A stretch of DNA of 64,000 nt, taken from the NCBI RefSeq assembly GCF_034497705.1, contig NZ_JAXRUV010000004.1, positions 124,001 through 188,000 of the forward strand, given 5' to 3'. The notes beneath the pieces are model-generated. The model ran no database searches. It worked only from the letters and a program-made list of their open reading frames with translations, and was not told where the DNA came from. The DNA is from Marinococcus luteus_A (GTDB lineage: Bacteria > Bacillota > Bacilli > Bacillales > Marinococcaceae). This document shows positions 32,320-42,120 of the stretch, piece by piece. Position numbers and translations under genes: made by a program. Each line of letters starts with the position of its first letter. Positions within the stretch are counted from its first letter, which is position 1.

Positions 32320-33852
32320 TTAATGCTTAAAATGGCGCATACCGGTAAACACCATAGTGATTCCCAATTCATTGGCCCGGTCGATGGACTCCTGATCGCG
32401 GATCGAGCCGCCCGGCTGAATGATCGCTGAAATTCCCGCTTCTCCGGCTGTTTCCACCGTGTCCTGCATAGGGAAAAAGGCGTCGGAGCCCAGAGCGCTG
32501 TGCACCGCTTCTTCCCCAGCCTGGTCAATAGCGATCCCGGCCGAGCCGACCCGGTTCATCTGGCCGGCCCCAATGCCTATCGTCTGGACATTTTTCGTCA
32601 ATACGATCGCGTTGGATTTAACATGCTTCACTACCTTCCAGGCGAGCTTCAGGTCTTCCCATTCCGCCTCTGTCGGCTCCCGTTCCGTGACCACCCGCAC
32701 GTCTGCGTCCAGAAACCCTTTAGTATCTTCATCCTGCACAAGCAGACCGCCGTGAATCGAAGTAAGCTGCGAGCGTGTCTCCGCCATTCCCTCGAGCGTC
32801 ACTGTCAGCAGACGAATATTTTTCTTCTGCGTCAGCAGATCAAGAGCTTCCTGGGAAAAGCTCGGGGCGATGACAATTTCAAGGAAAATCTCCTTCAGCT
32901 TCTCGGCAATGGCCTCTGTCACTTCACCGTTAAACGCCACAATGCCGCCGAATATCGAGACTGGATCTGCGGCATACGTTTTGTCGTAAGCTTCTTCGAG
33001 TGTTTCCCCAATCGCGACCCCACACGGATTCATGTGCTTAACGGCTACCGAAGCCGGATGCGTAAACTCACGGATCATGCTGAGCGCTGCTTCAGCATCG
33101 TTAATATTATTATAGGAAAGCTCCTTGCCGTGCAGCTGGAAGGCGTTTGCAATCGAGCTGAGCGGCCCGATCGGCTCCCGGTAAAAGGCTGCCTCCTGAT
33201 GAGGGTTTTCGCCGTAGCGCAGATCCTGCTTTTTCTCATACGTCACGGTATACATTTCAGGATGCTTTTCCCCGGCTTCCCGGGTTAAATAATCCGCAAT
33301 TAACGCGTCATAGGAGGCAGTGTGACGGAACACCTTGGCCGCAAGCTTTTTATTCGTCTCAGCTGATACCGCACCGCCCTCATTTAATTCTGTAAGCACA
33401 AGCTCATAATCATCCGGGTCTACGACGACCGTAACGTCTTCGAAGTTTTTCGCCGCGGCTCTTAGCATCGTCGGGCCGCCGATATCGATGTTTTCAATAG
33501 CGTCCTCAAACGACTTGTCCGGGTTTTCGATCGTTTTTTTGAACGGGTACAGATTTACTACCACCAGGTCAATCGGTTCGATGCTGTGCTCCTTCAGCTG
33601 AGATATATGAGCATCGTCACTGCGGCGGGCAAGCAGTCCGCTATGTATGTTTGGATGCAGCGTCTTCACCCGGCCGTCAAGTATTTCTGGAAAACCAGTA
33701 ACCTCTGAAATACCCGTGATCTGCACACCGCTTTCCTCTAGTACGCGGCTCGTCCCTCCTGTGGAAATAATTTCAATTCCCTGCTTTTCTAGGCTTTTAG
33801 CCAGGGGGACAATGCCCTCTTTATCTGACACACTAATTAATGCTCGTTTCAT
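32320..33852 (-). CDS. purH: Bifunctional AICAR transformylase / IMP cyclohydrolase
   Basis: The 510-residue enzyme performs the last two IMP steps. The N-terminal IMP cyclohydrolase (MGS-like) domain starts MKRALISVSDKEGIVPLA and covers about 1-195. The AICAR transformylase domain follows, with KYGENPHQ-type RYGENPHQEAAFYR, VKHMNPCGVAIG and GEPTEAE. It overlaps the end of purN by 4 bp (ATGA), indicating coupled translation. The C-terminus ends TGMRHFKH as usual. Confidence 0.97.
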   Translation of the reverse strand: MKRALISVSDKEGIVPLAKSLEKQGIEIISTGGTSRVLEESGVQITGISEVTGFPEILDGRVKTLHPNIHSGLLARRSDDAHISQLKEHSIEPIDLVVVNLYPFKKTIENPDKSFEDAIENIDIGGPTMLRAAAKNFEDVTVVVDPDDYELVLTELNEGGAVSAETNKKLAAKVFRHTASYDALIADYLTREAGEKHPEMYTVTYEKKQDLRYGENPHQEAAFYREPIGPLSSIANAFQLHGKELSYNNINDAEAALSMIREFTHPASVAVKHMNPCGVAIGETLEEAYDKTYAADPVSIFGGIVAFNGEVTEAIAEKLKEIFLEIVIAPSFSQEALDLLTQKKNIRLLTVTLEGMAETRSQLTSIHGGLLVQDEDTKGFLDADVRVVTEREPTEAEWEDLKLAWKVVKHVKSNAIVLTKNVQTIGIGAGQMNRVGSAGIAIDQAGEEAVHSALGSDAFFPMQDTVETAGEAGISAIIQPGGSIRDQESIDRANELGITMVFTGMRHFKH

Positions 33853-34457
33853 GAATGGTTGGCTCCCTCCGTATTGGTTTGCACTGTTTTAAGGGGACGG
33901 GCAATCCACTGCTGGACAATTTCCGGATAGAGCCGGTGTTCAACAGCCTGGATTCCGGCTGTGAGCGTCTCGAGCGAATCCGATTCTTTTACATGCAGCG
34001 GCTCCTGCGCAATGATGATGCCGGTATCCATGCCTTCATCAACGTAATGAACCGTGACCCCGGTCACTTTTACTCCAGCATCCCACGCCTGCCTGATGGC
34101 ATCTTTTCCAGGAAAGGCCGGAAGCAGCGACGGATGAACATTAATCATACGTCCGCCGTATTCCGTGAGCAGCGTATCGCCGATTAACCGCATATAGCCT
34201 GCAAGCACGATCCGCTCCGCCCCTTTAGCATATAATTCCTTTACGATTTCAGTTTCAAACGCTGCCTTGTTTTCGTATTCCTTCGGCGAAAAAGCGCACA
34301 CCGGTATGCCCTCTTCCTCAGCAAAGGCAACGACTGGGGCGTGAGGCTTGTCACAGACAATCAGCACAAATTCCGCTTCGATCCGCTGCTCGCGGGCTGC
34401 ATGGACCAATGAACGGGCATTTGAGCCGGTGCCGGAGGCAAATAAAGCGAGCTTCAT
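33849..34457 (-). CDS. purN: Phosphoribosylglycinamide formyltransferase
   Basis: The roughly 202-residue enzyme transfers a formyl group from 10-formyl-THF to GAR. The ATG at 34457 (MKLALFASGTGSNARSLV) forms a TGATG junction with the purM stop; an in-frame GTG two codons upstream (34463) is closer to AGGGAG and is possible. The catalytic motif is intact: MRLIGDTLLTEYGGRMINVHPSLLPAFPGKDA (Asn-His pair) and VHYVDEGMDTG with the catalytic Asp. Confidence 0.95.
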   Translation of the reverse strand: MKLALFASGTGSNARSLVHAAREQRIEAEFVLIVCDKPHAPVVAFAEEEGIPVCAFSPKEYENKAAFETEIVKELYAKGAERIVLAGYMRLIGDTLLTEYGGRMINVHPSLLPAFPGKDAIRQAWDAGVKVTGVTVHYVDEGMDTGIIIAQEPLHVKESDSLETLTAGIQAVEHRLYPEIVQQWIARPLKTVQTNTEGANHS

Positions 34458-35494
34458 CAGCACGTCGCTCCCTTCACCTGCACACCACCGCCATCAGTCA
34501 CTTCCCCGATGGTCCACGCCTCTTCCCCGGCCTGCTTCAGCGCCTGGAGCATGCTTTCTTTTTCCGCAGCCGGTACAACCGTCATTAAACCAATACCCAT
34601 ATTAAAGGTGCCAAACATGTCTTCCGGGGACAAATGACCCTCGTTTTGAATGAAGGGAAAAATCTCCGGCTGCTGCCAGCTGTTAACATCAAACATCGCG
34701 CCGCAGCCATCTGGAAGCATTCTCGGAACATTTTCGAAAAAACCACCGCCCGTAATATGAGCCATCCCTCTGGCTGTTCCTGCCTGCTTAATTGCTTTCG
34801 CCGCATTCACGTAAATCTTCGTCGGCTCGAGAAGCTCTTCCCCGAGCGGACGCTGAAACGGCGGTACCGTGTCGTTCACCGTAAACAATCCCTCTTCGAA
34901 CAAAACCTTTCGCACAAGGGAAAATCCGTTGCTGTGCACGCCAGAGGAAGCCACCCCGATAATTGCGTCTCCGGGTTCTGCTTTTGATTCAGCCAAAATA
35001 TCCGCCTTCTCCGCCGCACCAACGGCAAACCCGGCCAGATCGTATTCTTCCTCGCTGTACATTCCCGGCATCTCGGCGGTTTCTCCGCCAATAACAGCAC
35101 AGCCTGCCTGCGCACAGCCGTCTGCTACACCCTTCACGATCTGCTCAATTTTTTCCGGGTTTGCTTTTCCCAGGGCCAGATAATCCAGAAAATAGAGGGG
35201 GTCGGCCCCCTGGACGGCGATATCATTTACACACATCGCCACCACATCCTGGCCGATCGTGTCGTGCTTATTCATTTGAAAAGCAAGCATTAATTTCGTG
35301 CCGACACCGTCTGTGCCCGATATGAGCACGGGCTCCTTGTAAGGAAGTCCGGAAATATCAAACATACCGCCAAAACCACCGAGAGCCCCCATCACTTCCG
35401 GGCGCCCGGTGCGGGCAATGTGTTTTTTCATCCGCTCTACTGCCTGGTATCCTGCTTCAACGTCTACACCGGCCCGCTTGTAAGCTTCAGACAT
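34457..35494 (-). CDS. purM: Phosphoribosylformylglycinamidine cyclo-ligase
   Basis: The 345-residue AIR synthetase closes the imidazole ring using ATP. The start MSEAYKRAGVDVEAGYQAVERMK, the dimer-binding DGVGTKLMLAFQMNKHDTIG, the GGETAEMPGMY motif and the late HITGGGFFENVPRML are all family hallmarks. It overlaps purN through TGATG and starts 17 bp after purF. Confidence 0.97.
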   Translation of the reverse strand: MSEAYKRAGVDVEAGYQAVERMKKHIARTGRPEVMGALGGFGGMFDISGLPYKEPVLISGTDGVGTKLMLAFQMNKHDTIGQDVVAMCVNDIAVQGADPLYFLDYLALGKANPEKIEQIVKGVADGCAQAGCAVIGGETAEMPGMYSEEEYDLAGFAVGAAEKADILAESKAEPGDAIIGVASSGVHSNGFSLVRKVLFEEGLFTVNDTVPPFQRPLGEELLEPTKIYVNAAKAIKQAGTARGMAHITGGGFFENVPRMLPDGCGAMFDVNSWQQPEIFPFIQNEGHLSPEDMFGTFNMGIGLMTVVPAAEKESMLQALKQAGEEAWTIGEVTDGGGVQVKGATC

Positions 35495-35511
35495 CCATAG
35501 GCCCTCCTTTG

Positions 35512-36933
35512 TTAACCATTCATAATTTTATCGTGCGGGTGGAGCGTATCGTCATAAATTTCTGTAGGGTATTTGCCGGTAAAGCACGCGAGGCACTGAC
35601 CGCAGTTCGGCTCGCTCTTATCCCGGCCGATGCCGTTCTGCAGGCCTTCAATGCTGATAAACGACAGGGAATCCGCCCCCATCAGATCGCGCATTTCATC
35701 GACGGTATAGTTCGAAGCAATCAATTCTGCCTTCGTTGATGTATCTATTCCGTAAAAGCACGGGTGCGTAATCGGCGGTGACGTAATGCGTACGTGCACT
35801 TCGGTCGCTCCCGCTTCCTTGAGCATGCGGACGATCCGCTTGCTTGTCGTACCACGGACGATCGAATCGTCTACCATGACCACCCTTTTGCCTTCTACAA
35901 CTCCACGGACAGCAGACAGCTTCATCTTCACGCCCTGCTCCCGCAGCGCCTGTGACGGCTGAATGAATGTCCGGCCAACATACCGGTTTTTAATCAGTCC
36001 GAGTTCATACGGTGTGCCGGTAGCTTCGGCAAAGCCGATAGCAGCGGAAATCGAAGAGTCCGGCACCCCGGTCACTACGTCTGCTTCCACCGGCGCTTCT
36101 TTAGCCATTTCTTTGCCCAGATTTTTTCTCGCCGTATGCACATTAATATTATCCACATTGGAATCCGGCCGGGCAAAGTAGACGTATTCCAGGCTGCAGA
36201 TCGCCCGGGACGTAGAGGTTGAAAACAGCTCCGAGCGCATACCCGAGTCGTCAATGCTGACAATTTCTCCCGGCTGCATGTCCCGGACGTACTCAGCGCC
36301 GATCACGTCGAACGCACACGTCTCTGAAGCGACCACGTACGTGTCTCCAATTTTCCCGATCGTAAGCGGACGGAGCCCGTTCGGATCCATGGCGCAAAGC
36401 AGTTTGTCCTCGGTCATCACCGCAAAAGCATACGCCCCTTCAATATAGGACAGCGCATCCTTCAGCTGATCCTCAAAGCGGTTTTCATTGCTTCTCTTAA
36501 TCAAATGGGCGAGCACTTCAGTGTCCGAGGTGGATTGAAAAATGCTTCCTTTTCTCTCGAGCTCTTCTTTCACGTGGTTGGCGTTCACAAGATTTCCGTT
36601 ATGCGCAATCGCAAGTCCTGTCGTCTGCGACTGAAAAAGCAGCGGCTGACAGTTGACGAGACCACCGCCGCCTGCCGTAGCGTAGCGCACGTGCCCAACG
36701 GCTGAGCTTCCCTGCAGCTGTTCGAGATCTCCCTCTTTAAAGGCTTCGGTAATAAGACCGAGTCCTTTGTGGCTCGACAGTTTATCGCCGTCGCTGACGA
36801 CGATGCCTGCCCCTTCCTGCCCGCGGTGCTGCAGGCTGTGCAGCCCGTAATAGGTCAGCTGTGCCGCCTCCTCATGGTTCCAGACAGCAAACACACCACA
36901 TTCTTCGTTTAAGCCTTTGATTTCACCAAGCAT
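35512..36933 (-). CDS. purF: Amidophosphoribosyltransferase
   Basis: The 473-residue committed-step enzyme makes phosphoribosylamine from PRPP and glutamine. The N-terminus is a Bacillus-type pro-enzyme: MLGEIKGLNEE is removed to expose the catalytic cysteine in CGVFAVW. The PRPP-binding VVMVDDSIVRGTTS and the C-terminal 4Fe-4S cysteines (CFYGID, CGQCLACFTGKYP) are present, so the Fe-S dependent, oxygen-sensitive Bacillus form is expected. It overlaps purL by 25 bp. Confidence 0.97.
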   Translation of the reverse strand: MLGEIKGLNEECGVFAVWNHEEAAQLTYYGLHSLQHRGQEGAGIVVSDGDKLSSHKGLGLITEAFKEGDLEQLQGSSAVGHVRYATAGGGGLVNCQPLLFQSQTTGLAIAHNGNLVNANHVKEELERKGSIFQSTSDTEVLAHLIKRSNENRFEDQLKDALSYIEGAYAFAVMTEDKLLCAMDPNGLRPLTIGKIGDTYVVASETCAFDVIGAEYVRDMQPGEIVSIDDSGMRSELFSTSTSRAICSLEYVYFARPDSNVDNINVHTARKNLGKEMAKEAPVEADVVTGVPDSSISAAIGFAEATGTPYELGLIKNRYVGRTFIQPSQALREQGVKMKLSAVRGVVEGKRVVMVDDSIVRGTTSKRIVRMLKEAGATEVHVRITSPPITHPCFYGIDTSTKAELIASNYTVDEMRDLMGADSLSFISIEGLQNGIGRDKSEPNCGQCLACFTGKYPTEIYDDTLHPHDKIMNG

Positions 36934-39137
36934 GGAATAGCTCCTTTCCAGGCGTTCTCCAACTCCTTGGCAGAAGCTTGAAGAATCGTCTCTCCCGATT
37001 CTTTGAGTAAGTGCAATGTTGCTTCTTCTGTCACTCTGCCGGCATATCTTGCGTCTGGTACTGTCTGTTCAAAAGCTTTCCGGTTTTCCGGTGTTACGGA
37101 AATCACATAGCGTGACTGCGTTTCAGCAAACAATTCATTGATAACTTCCCCGGCAATGACTGCCTCCGCTCCGAGTCCGGTGCCAAACGTGCTTTCCGCA
37201 ATTGCAACGGCAAGACCGCCTTCGGATACGTCATGCGCTGACTGAACCATTCCTTCCTGAATAGCCTTTAACACGTCGCGTTGTCTCCGGTACTCGGTGT
37301 CAAGATCAAGCTCCGGGGCCCGTCCGTCTATCGAACCGGTCTGCATTTCTTGAATCTCGCTGCCGCCGAAATCTTCTCCTGCTTCGCCGATAATATATAC
37401 GGCATCTCCCGCCTGCTTAAATTCCTGGGTTGTAATATGGGCAAGCTCTTTAATCAGTCCGACCATGCCGACCACCGGCGTCGGATAAATCGCGCCGTTC
37501 TGCGTTTCGTTGTAGAGGGATACATTGCCGCCGATAACCGGTGTTTCAAGGGTTTTGCACGCTTCTGTCATTCCGTCAATCGACTTCTCAAACTGCCAGT
37601 ATATTTCCGGTTTTTCCGGATTGCCGTAGTTCAGGCAGTCGGTCAGCCCGAGCGGGAGTCCGCCCGAGCAGATAATGTTCCGGGACGCTTCTGCGATAAC
37701 GATTTTTCCGCCATGCTCCGGATCAAGGCCGAGATAACGCGCATTGCAGTCGGTCGTCATTGCAAGTGCCTTATCTTTGCCGCGCACCCGGAGCACTGCT
37801 GCATCTGAGCCGGGTTGAACGGCTGTGTTGGTGCGGACCATGTAATCGTACTGGTCATACACCCATTCTTTGCTCGCGACCGTCGGCTGCTTCAACAGGT
37901 CCGTGAGCGTTTCTTTCGCGTCACTCACGTCGGGCCTCCACGCCTCCTGCTGCTGGCGCTTGCGGAACGCTTCCGGCTCCCGCGATTCGGGATAGTACAC
38001 CGGTGCATCCTCGGCCAGCGCATCCACGGGAACGTCCGCTACCCGCTCACCACCGTGCCAGAGCACAAGACGCTGCTCATCGATGACACGGCCGATTTCC
38101 GCTGAATGAAGCCCCCAGCGGCTGCAGATATCATGAATTTCTTTTTCTTCTCCCTCTTTTACAACCAGTAGCATCCGCTCCTGGGACTCGGAGAGCATCA
38201 TCTCATACGGGCTCATGTCAAGCTCACGCTGTGGTACCGTGTCAAGGTTCATCTCGATGCCTGACCCTGCCTTGCTGGCCATTTCTGCTGAAGAAGAAGT
38301 CAGCCCTGCCGCTCCCATGTCCTGAATCCCGACAAGCGATTCACACTTCACGAGTTCGAGGCATGCTTCAAGCAGCAGCTTTTCCATAAATGGATCCCCC
38401 ACCTGCACGGAAGGACGCTTGCTTTCCGATTCGTCGCTGATTTCTTCCGAAGCAAAAGTAGCTCCGTGGATACCGTCTTTACCAGTGCTAGCACCGACAT
38501 AAATAACCGTATTTCCGGCCCCGCTTGCAATCCCCTTCTGAATATCCTTATGGTCAATAAGCCCGACACACATTGCGTTGACGAGCGGGTTGCCTTCATA
38601 GCTCGGGTCAAACTGCACTTCGCCTCCGACCGTCGGCACGCCGATGCAGTTCCCGTATCCGGCAATCCCGGCGACCACCTCTTCAAATAAATATTTCACC
38701 CGCGGCTTGACGAGCTCTCCGAAACGAAGCGAATTCATAATGGCAACCGGGCGGGCCCCCATTGAGAAGACGTCCCTTAGAATGCCGCCTACTCCGGTAG
38801 CTGCTCCCTGATAAGGCTCAATCGCTGATGGATGGTTGTGGCTTTCCATTTTAAACACAACCGCCTGCCCGTCGCCGATGTCGATGATGCCGGCACCTTC
38901 CCCAGGCCCCTGCAGCACGCGCTCTCCCTCTGTCGGAAATTTTTTCAGCTGGGCTTTGGAATGCTTATAGCTGCAGTGCTCCGACCACATGACTGAAAAC
39001 AGGCCGATTTCTGTATAGTTTGGCAGGCGTCCGAGAATTTTTTTAATCATTTCGAATTCTTCGTCTTTAACGCCCATTTCCTGATAGACTTTTTCCTGTT
39101 CAATCTGTTCTGCGGAAGGCTCAAGTAGTAAGGACAT
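36909..39137 (-). CDS. purL: Phosphoribosylformylglycinamidine synthase subunit PurL
   Basis: The 742-residue small-type FGAM synthetase subunit works in a PurL-PurQ-PurS complex. Key segments are SEHCSYKHSK (N-terminal), VFKMESHNHPSAIEPYQGAATG, GVPTVGGEVQFDP and the C-terminal SAHDVSEGGLAVA. It has no glutaminase domain, so PurQ supplies ammonia. It overlaps purQ by 17 bp and purF by 25 bp. Confidence 0.97.
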   Translation of the reverse strand: MSLLLEPSAEQIEQEKVYQEMGVKDEEFEMIKKILGRLPNYTEIGLFSVMWSEHCSYKHSKAQLKKFPTEGERVLQGPGEGAGIIDIGDGQAVVFKMESHNHPSAIEPYQGAATGVGGILRDVFSMGARPVAIMNSLRFGELVKPRVKYLFEEVVAGIAGYGNCIGVPTVGGEVQFDPSYEGNPLVNAMCVGLIDHKDIQKGIASGAGNTVIYVGASTGKDGIHGATFASEEISDESESKRPSVQVGDPFMEKLLLEACLELVKCESLVGIQDMGAAGLTSSSAEMASKAGSGIEMNLDTVPQRELDMSPYEMMLSESQERMLLVVKEGEEKEIHDICSRWGLHSAEIGRVIDEQRLVLWHGGERVADVPVDALAEDAPVYYPESREPEAFRKRQQQEAWRPDVSDAKETLTDLLKQPTVASKEWVYDQYDYMVRTNTAVQPGSDAAVLRVRGKDKALAMTTDCNARYLGLDPEHGGKIVIAEASRNIICSGGLPLGLTDCLNYGNPEKPEIYWQFEKSIDGMTEACKTLETPVIGGNVSLYNETQNGAIYPTPVVGMVGLIKELAHITTQEFKQAGDAVYIIGEAGEDFGGSEIQEMQTGSIDGRAPELDLDTEYRRQRDVLKAIQEGMVQSAHDVSEGGLAVAIAESTFGTGLGAEAVIAGEVINELFAETQSRYVISVTPENRKAFEQTVPDARYAGRVTEEATLHLLKESGETILQASAKELENAWKGAIPCLVKSKA

Positions 39138-39804
39138 GGGATTTCCTCCATTGCTTCAATATTGACTGAAAGATTTTTAATCCGTCGTCACTGCCGAGAA
39201 TCTGGTCGGTTGCTCGTTCCGGGTGGGGCATCATGCCCATCACATTGCCCTGCTTGTTTACAATGCCGGCAATTGCCTCTTTGGAACCATTAAAATTATC
39301 TTCATATGTGAACACAATCTGGTTGTTCGCCTGCAGATCCTTTAGGGTCTCGTCGTCGCAGTAGTAGTTTCCTTCGCCGTGGGCTACCGGAATCGTAATT
39401 CGCTCGTCCCTTGCATATTCGGAGGTAAAGCCGGTTTCATGATTCGCCACTGCGAGGCGGGCCGGGCGGCAGATGAACTTCAGCGACCGGTTCCTCTGCA
39501 TGGCTCCCGGTAGCAGTCCGGCTTCAAGCAGCACCTGAAATCCGTTGCATACGCCGAGAACCGGCTTGCCTTTTTCCGCCTGCTCCACGACGCTCGCCAT
39601 GACCGGGGCAAAACGGGCAATTGCTCCGGAACGAAGATAGTCTCCGTAGGAAAATCCACCAGGCAGAAGAATACCGTCGTAATCCGCGACGCTTTCTTCG
39701 GTGTACCAGACTTTATCCACCGGTTCTCCGAGACCTTCCTGGATTGCATAATACATGTCGTCATCACAGTTGGACCCTGGAAACACGATCACCGCGAACC
39801 TCAT
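39121..39804 (-). CDS. purQ: Phosphoribosylformylglycinamidine synthase subunit PurQ
   Basis: The 227-residue class I glutaminase feeds ammonia to PurL. The nucleophile cysteine is in VLGVCNGFQVL (about residue 86), and the His/Glu of the triad are in MMPHPERATD near 195. The gene begins at the purS stop with a one-base overlap (TGATG). Confidence 0.97.
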   Translation of the reverse strand: MRFAVIVFPGSNCDDDMYYAIQEGLGEPVDKVWYTEESVADYDGILLPGGFSYGDYLRSGAIARFAPVMASVVEQAEKGKPVLGVCNGFQVLLEAGLLPGAMQRNRSLKFICRPARLAVANHETGFTSEYARDERITIPVAHGEGNYYCDDETLKDLQANNQIVFTYEDNFNGSKEAIAGIVNKQGNVMGMMPHPERATDQILGSDDGLKIFQSILKQWRKSHVLTT

Positions 39805-40052
39805 CAGGACACGCCCTTTCCGATCGTGTACGTGTAATCTTCAATCACCGGATTGGACAGAAGCTTTTCGCACATTTCTTCGATCCGGGCTTCAAGGTTG
39901 TTTCCTTCCTCTACTTCGAGCTCAATATACTTACCGGTCTGGACAGATGCCACTTCATGGTACCCCATTGTCTGCAGGGCATTTTCAATCGTACTTCCCT
40001 GCGGGTCAAGTACTCCCTCTTTTAATGTCACATACACTTGAACGTTAACCAT
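39804..40052 (-). CDS. purS: Phosphoribosylformylglycinamidine synthase subunit PurS
   Basis: The 82-residue PurS bridges PurL and PurQ in the FGAM synthetase complex. Family features are VNVQVYVTLKEGVLDPQGST at the start and VASVQTGKYIELEV in the middle. It overlaps purC by 8 bp and purQ by 1 bp. Confidence 0.96.
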   Translation of the reverse strand: MVNVQVYVTLKEGVLDPQGSTIENALQTMGYHEVASVQTGKYIELEVEEGNNLEARIEEMCEKLLSNPVIEDYTYTIGKGVS

Positions 40053-40764
40053 GTGCAGCTCCTCCTAATCGCTGTAAGATTTCGGTATAGCCTTCCTGAA
40101 GAGAACCAATTCCGTAACGGAACAAATCTTTATCAAACTTCTGGCGGGTTTCTTTATCCCACAGCCGGCACGTATCCGGAGAAATTTCGTCGGACAGCAG
40201 CAGCTTCCCGTCCTCAGTCATGCCAAATTCAATCTTAAAATCCACAAGCAGCAGACCGTGGTCGGAAAAATGCTTCTTAAGCGTCTCATTCACGTGTTCG
40301 GCCATCTGCTTCATGTCCTTCACCTGCGACGGGGAAGCCGCCTGCAGCAGCCGGATATGATCATCGTTAATCAACGGGTCCCCGAGCTCATCATCCTTGT
40401 AGTAGAATTCCACTACCGGCTGACCGGTTTCAGTGCCTTCCCCGATGCCGGTGCGGCGGTGAAGACTGCCGGCGATAATATTGCGTACTACGACCTCAAG
40501 AGGGATAATCGTCGTCTTCCTGACCGCCTGTTCGGTTTCAGAGAGCCGTTCCACGAAATGGTTGTTTATGCCTTCTTCATGCAGCTTTTGAAACAGCAGG
40601 GAAGAAATTTCGTTATTCAGTTTGCCCTTCCCGACCAGCACTTCTTTTTTCTCCCCGTTAAACGCAGTGGCATCGTCTTTGTACTCTACCCAGAGCGTAT
40701 TTTCCACGTCTGTTTCATACAGTTTTTTGGCTTTTCCTTCATACAATAGAGCGCGTTTTTCCAT
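40045..40764 (-). CDS. purC: SAICAR synthetase
   Basis: The 239-residue enzyme couples CAIR and aspartate using ATP. The start MEKRALLYEGKAKKLYET, the central VVRNIIAGSLHRRTGI and the late LVDFKIEFGMTEDGKLLLSDEISPD are hallmarks of the family. It lies 29 bp downstream of purB and overlaps purS. Confidence 0.97.
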   Translation of the reverse strand: MEKRALLYEGKAKKLYETDVENTLWVEYKDDATAFNGEKKEVLVGKGKLNNEISSLLFQKLHEEGINNHFVERLSETEQAVRKTTIIPLEVVVRNIIAGSLHRRTGIGEGTETGQPVVEFYYKDDELGDPLINDDHIRLLQAASPSQVKDMKQMAEHVNETLKKHFSDHGLLLVDFKIEFGMTEDGKLLLSDEISPDTCRLWDKETRQKFDKDLFRYGIGSLQEGYTEILQRLGGAAHG

Positions 40765-40793
40765 CGCAGGCTCCTCCTTTGGACTATCCCTTA

Positions 40794-42089
40794 TTATTCG
40801 ATGCCGGCACGTGCGAAGATCGTATCGACTTCCTTCATGTGATGACGGTGGTCAAAGCATTCCTCGATTTCTTCACTGCTTAAAACATTTGTAATCGCCG
40901 GTTCATTTTCCACCAGCTCCCGGAACGGAATGCCTTTTTCCCAGGCCTCCATCGCTTTTGGCTGAACCGTGTCATATGCTTCCTCGCGCACCATGCCTTT
41001 GTTGATCAGCGTAAGCAGCACGCGCTGTGAGAAGACAAGACCGAGCGTTTTGTTCATGTTTGCTTTCATATTATCCTCAAATACTGTCAGGTTTTTCACG
41101 ATATTGCCAAAGCGGTTCAGCATGTAATTGAGCGCCGTGGTAGCGTCTGGAATAATAATTCGTTCGGCCGATGAATGGGAAATATCACGTTCATGCCAAA
41201 GCGGCACATTTTCATAGGCGGTCAGCATATGGCCTCGGATCACTCTGGCCAGGCCGGTCATGTTTTCCGAGCCGATCGGATTGCGTTTATGCGGCATCGC
41301 TGATGACCCCTTCTGCCCTTTGGCGAAAAACTCTTCCACTTCCCGGGTTTCACTTTTTTGGAGACTGCGGATTTCAACTGCCATTTTTTCAATCGACGTA
41401 GCAATTAAAGCGAGGGTGCTCATGTAATCTGCATGACGGTCCCGCTGCAGCGTCTGCGTCGATACCGGCGCTGCCTGAAGGCCGAGTTTCCGGCAGACCG
41501 ATTCTTCAATAGCCGGCGGGATGTTGGCAAACGTTCCCACTGCTCCCGACAGCTTCCCAACACGGATGCCCTCGGCCGCTGCGTCAAAGCGCTCGATATT
41601 TCGCTTCATTTCCTGATACCAGAGTGCAAGCTTAATTCCGAAGGTGGTGGGCTCTGCGTGTACCCCGTGGGTGCGCCCCATCATGATCGTATGCTTATGC
41701 TCTTTTGCTTTGTTTTTTAAAATTTCGAGAAACCGCTCCAGATCTGACCGCAAAATATCGTTGGCCTGCTTAATCAGATAGGAAAGCGCCGTATCCACAA
41801 CGTCGGTGGAGGTGAGGCCGTAATGAACCCATTTGCGCTCATCACCAAGAGTCTCCGATACCGCCCGGGTGAATGCCACAACATCATGACGCGTTTCCTC
41901 TTCAATCTCCTGGATCCGTTCGATGCTAAAGGAAGCATTGTTTCTTATTTTTTTCACATCTTCCTTCGGGATGTCCCCAAGCTCCGACCAGGCTTCGCAG
42001 GCGCAGATTTCGACCTCGAGCCAGGCGTTAAAGCGGTTCTCTTCGGTCCAGATGGCACCCATTTCCGGGCGTGTGTAACGATCGATCAT
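40794..42089 (-). CDS. purB: Adenylosuccinate lyase
   Basis: The 431-residue fumarase-superfamily enzyme acts twice in purine synthesis (SAICAR to AICAR, adenylosuccinate to AMP). The signature GSSAMPHKRNPIGSEN is complete, as are TRHDVVAFTRAVSE and the catalytic histidine region GRTHGVHAEPTTFG. It lies 31 bp after purK. Confidence 0.97.
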   Translation of the reverse strand: MIDRYTRPEMGAIWTEENRFNAWLEVEICACEAWSELGDIPKEDVKKIRNNASFSIERIQEIEEETRHDVVAFTRAVSETLGDERKWVHYGLTSTDVVDTALSYLIKQANDILRSDLERFLEILKNKAKEHKHTIMMGRTHGVHAEPTTFGIKLALWYQEMKRNIERFDAAAEGIRVGKLSGAVGTFANIPPAIEESVCRKLGLQAAPVSTQTLQRDRHADYMSTLALIATSIEKMAVEIRSLQKSETREVEEFFAKGQKGSSAMPHKRNPIGSENMTGLARVIRGHMLTAYENVPLWHERDISHSSAERIIIPDATTALNYMLNRFGNIVKNLTVFEDNMKANMNKTLGLVFSQRVLLTLINKGMVREEAYDTVQPKAMEAWEKGIPFRELVENEPAITNVLSSEEIEECFDHRHHMKEVDTIFARAGIE

Positions 42090-42120
42090 AATCAGGTTCC
42101 TCCACTCTTCTCTTTAATAA

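Noticed and set aside
32500..33288. 262-codon open frame on the plus strand opposite purH
   Set aside because: It is antisense to a fully convincing purH, has no ribosome binding site and its protein is of improbable composition.
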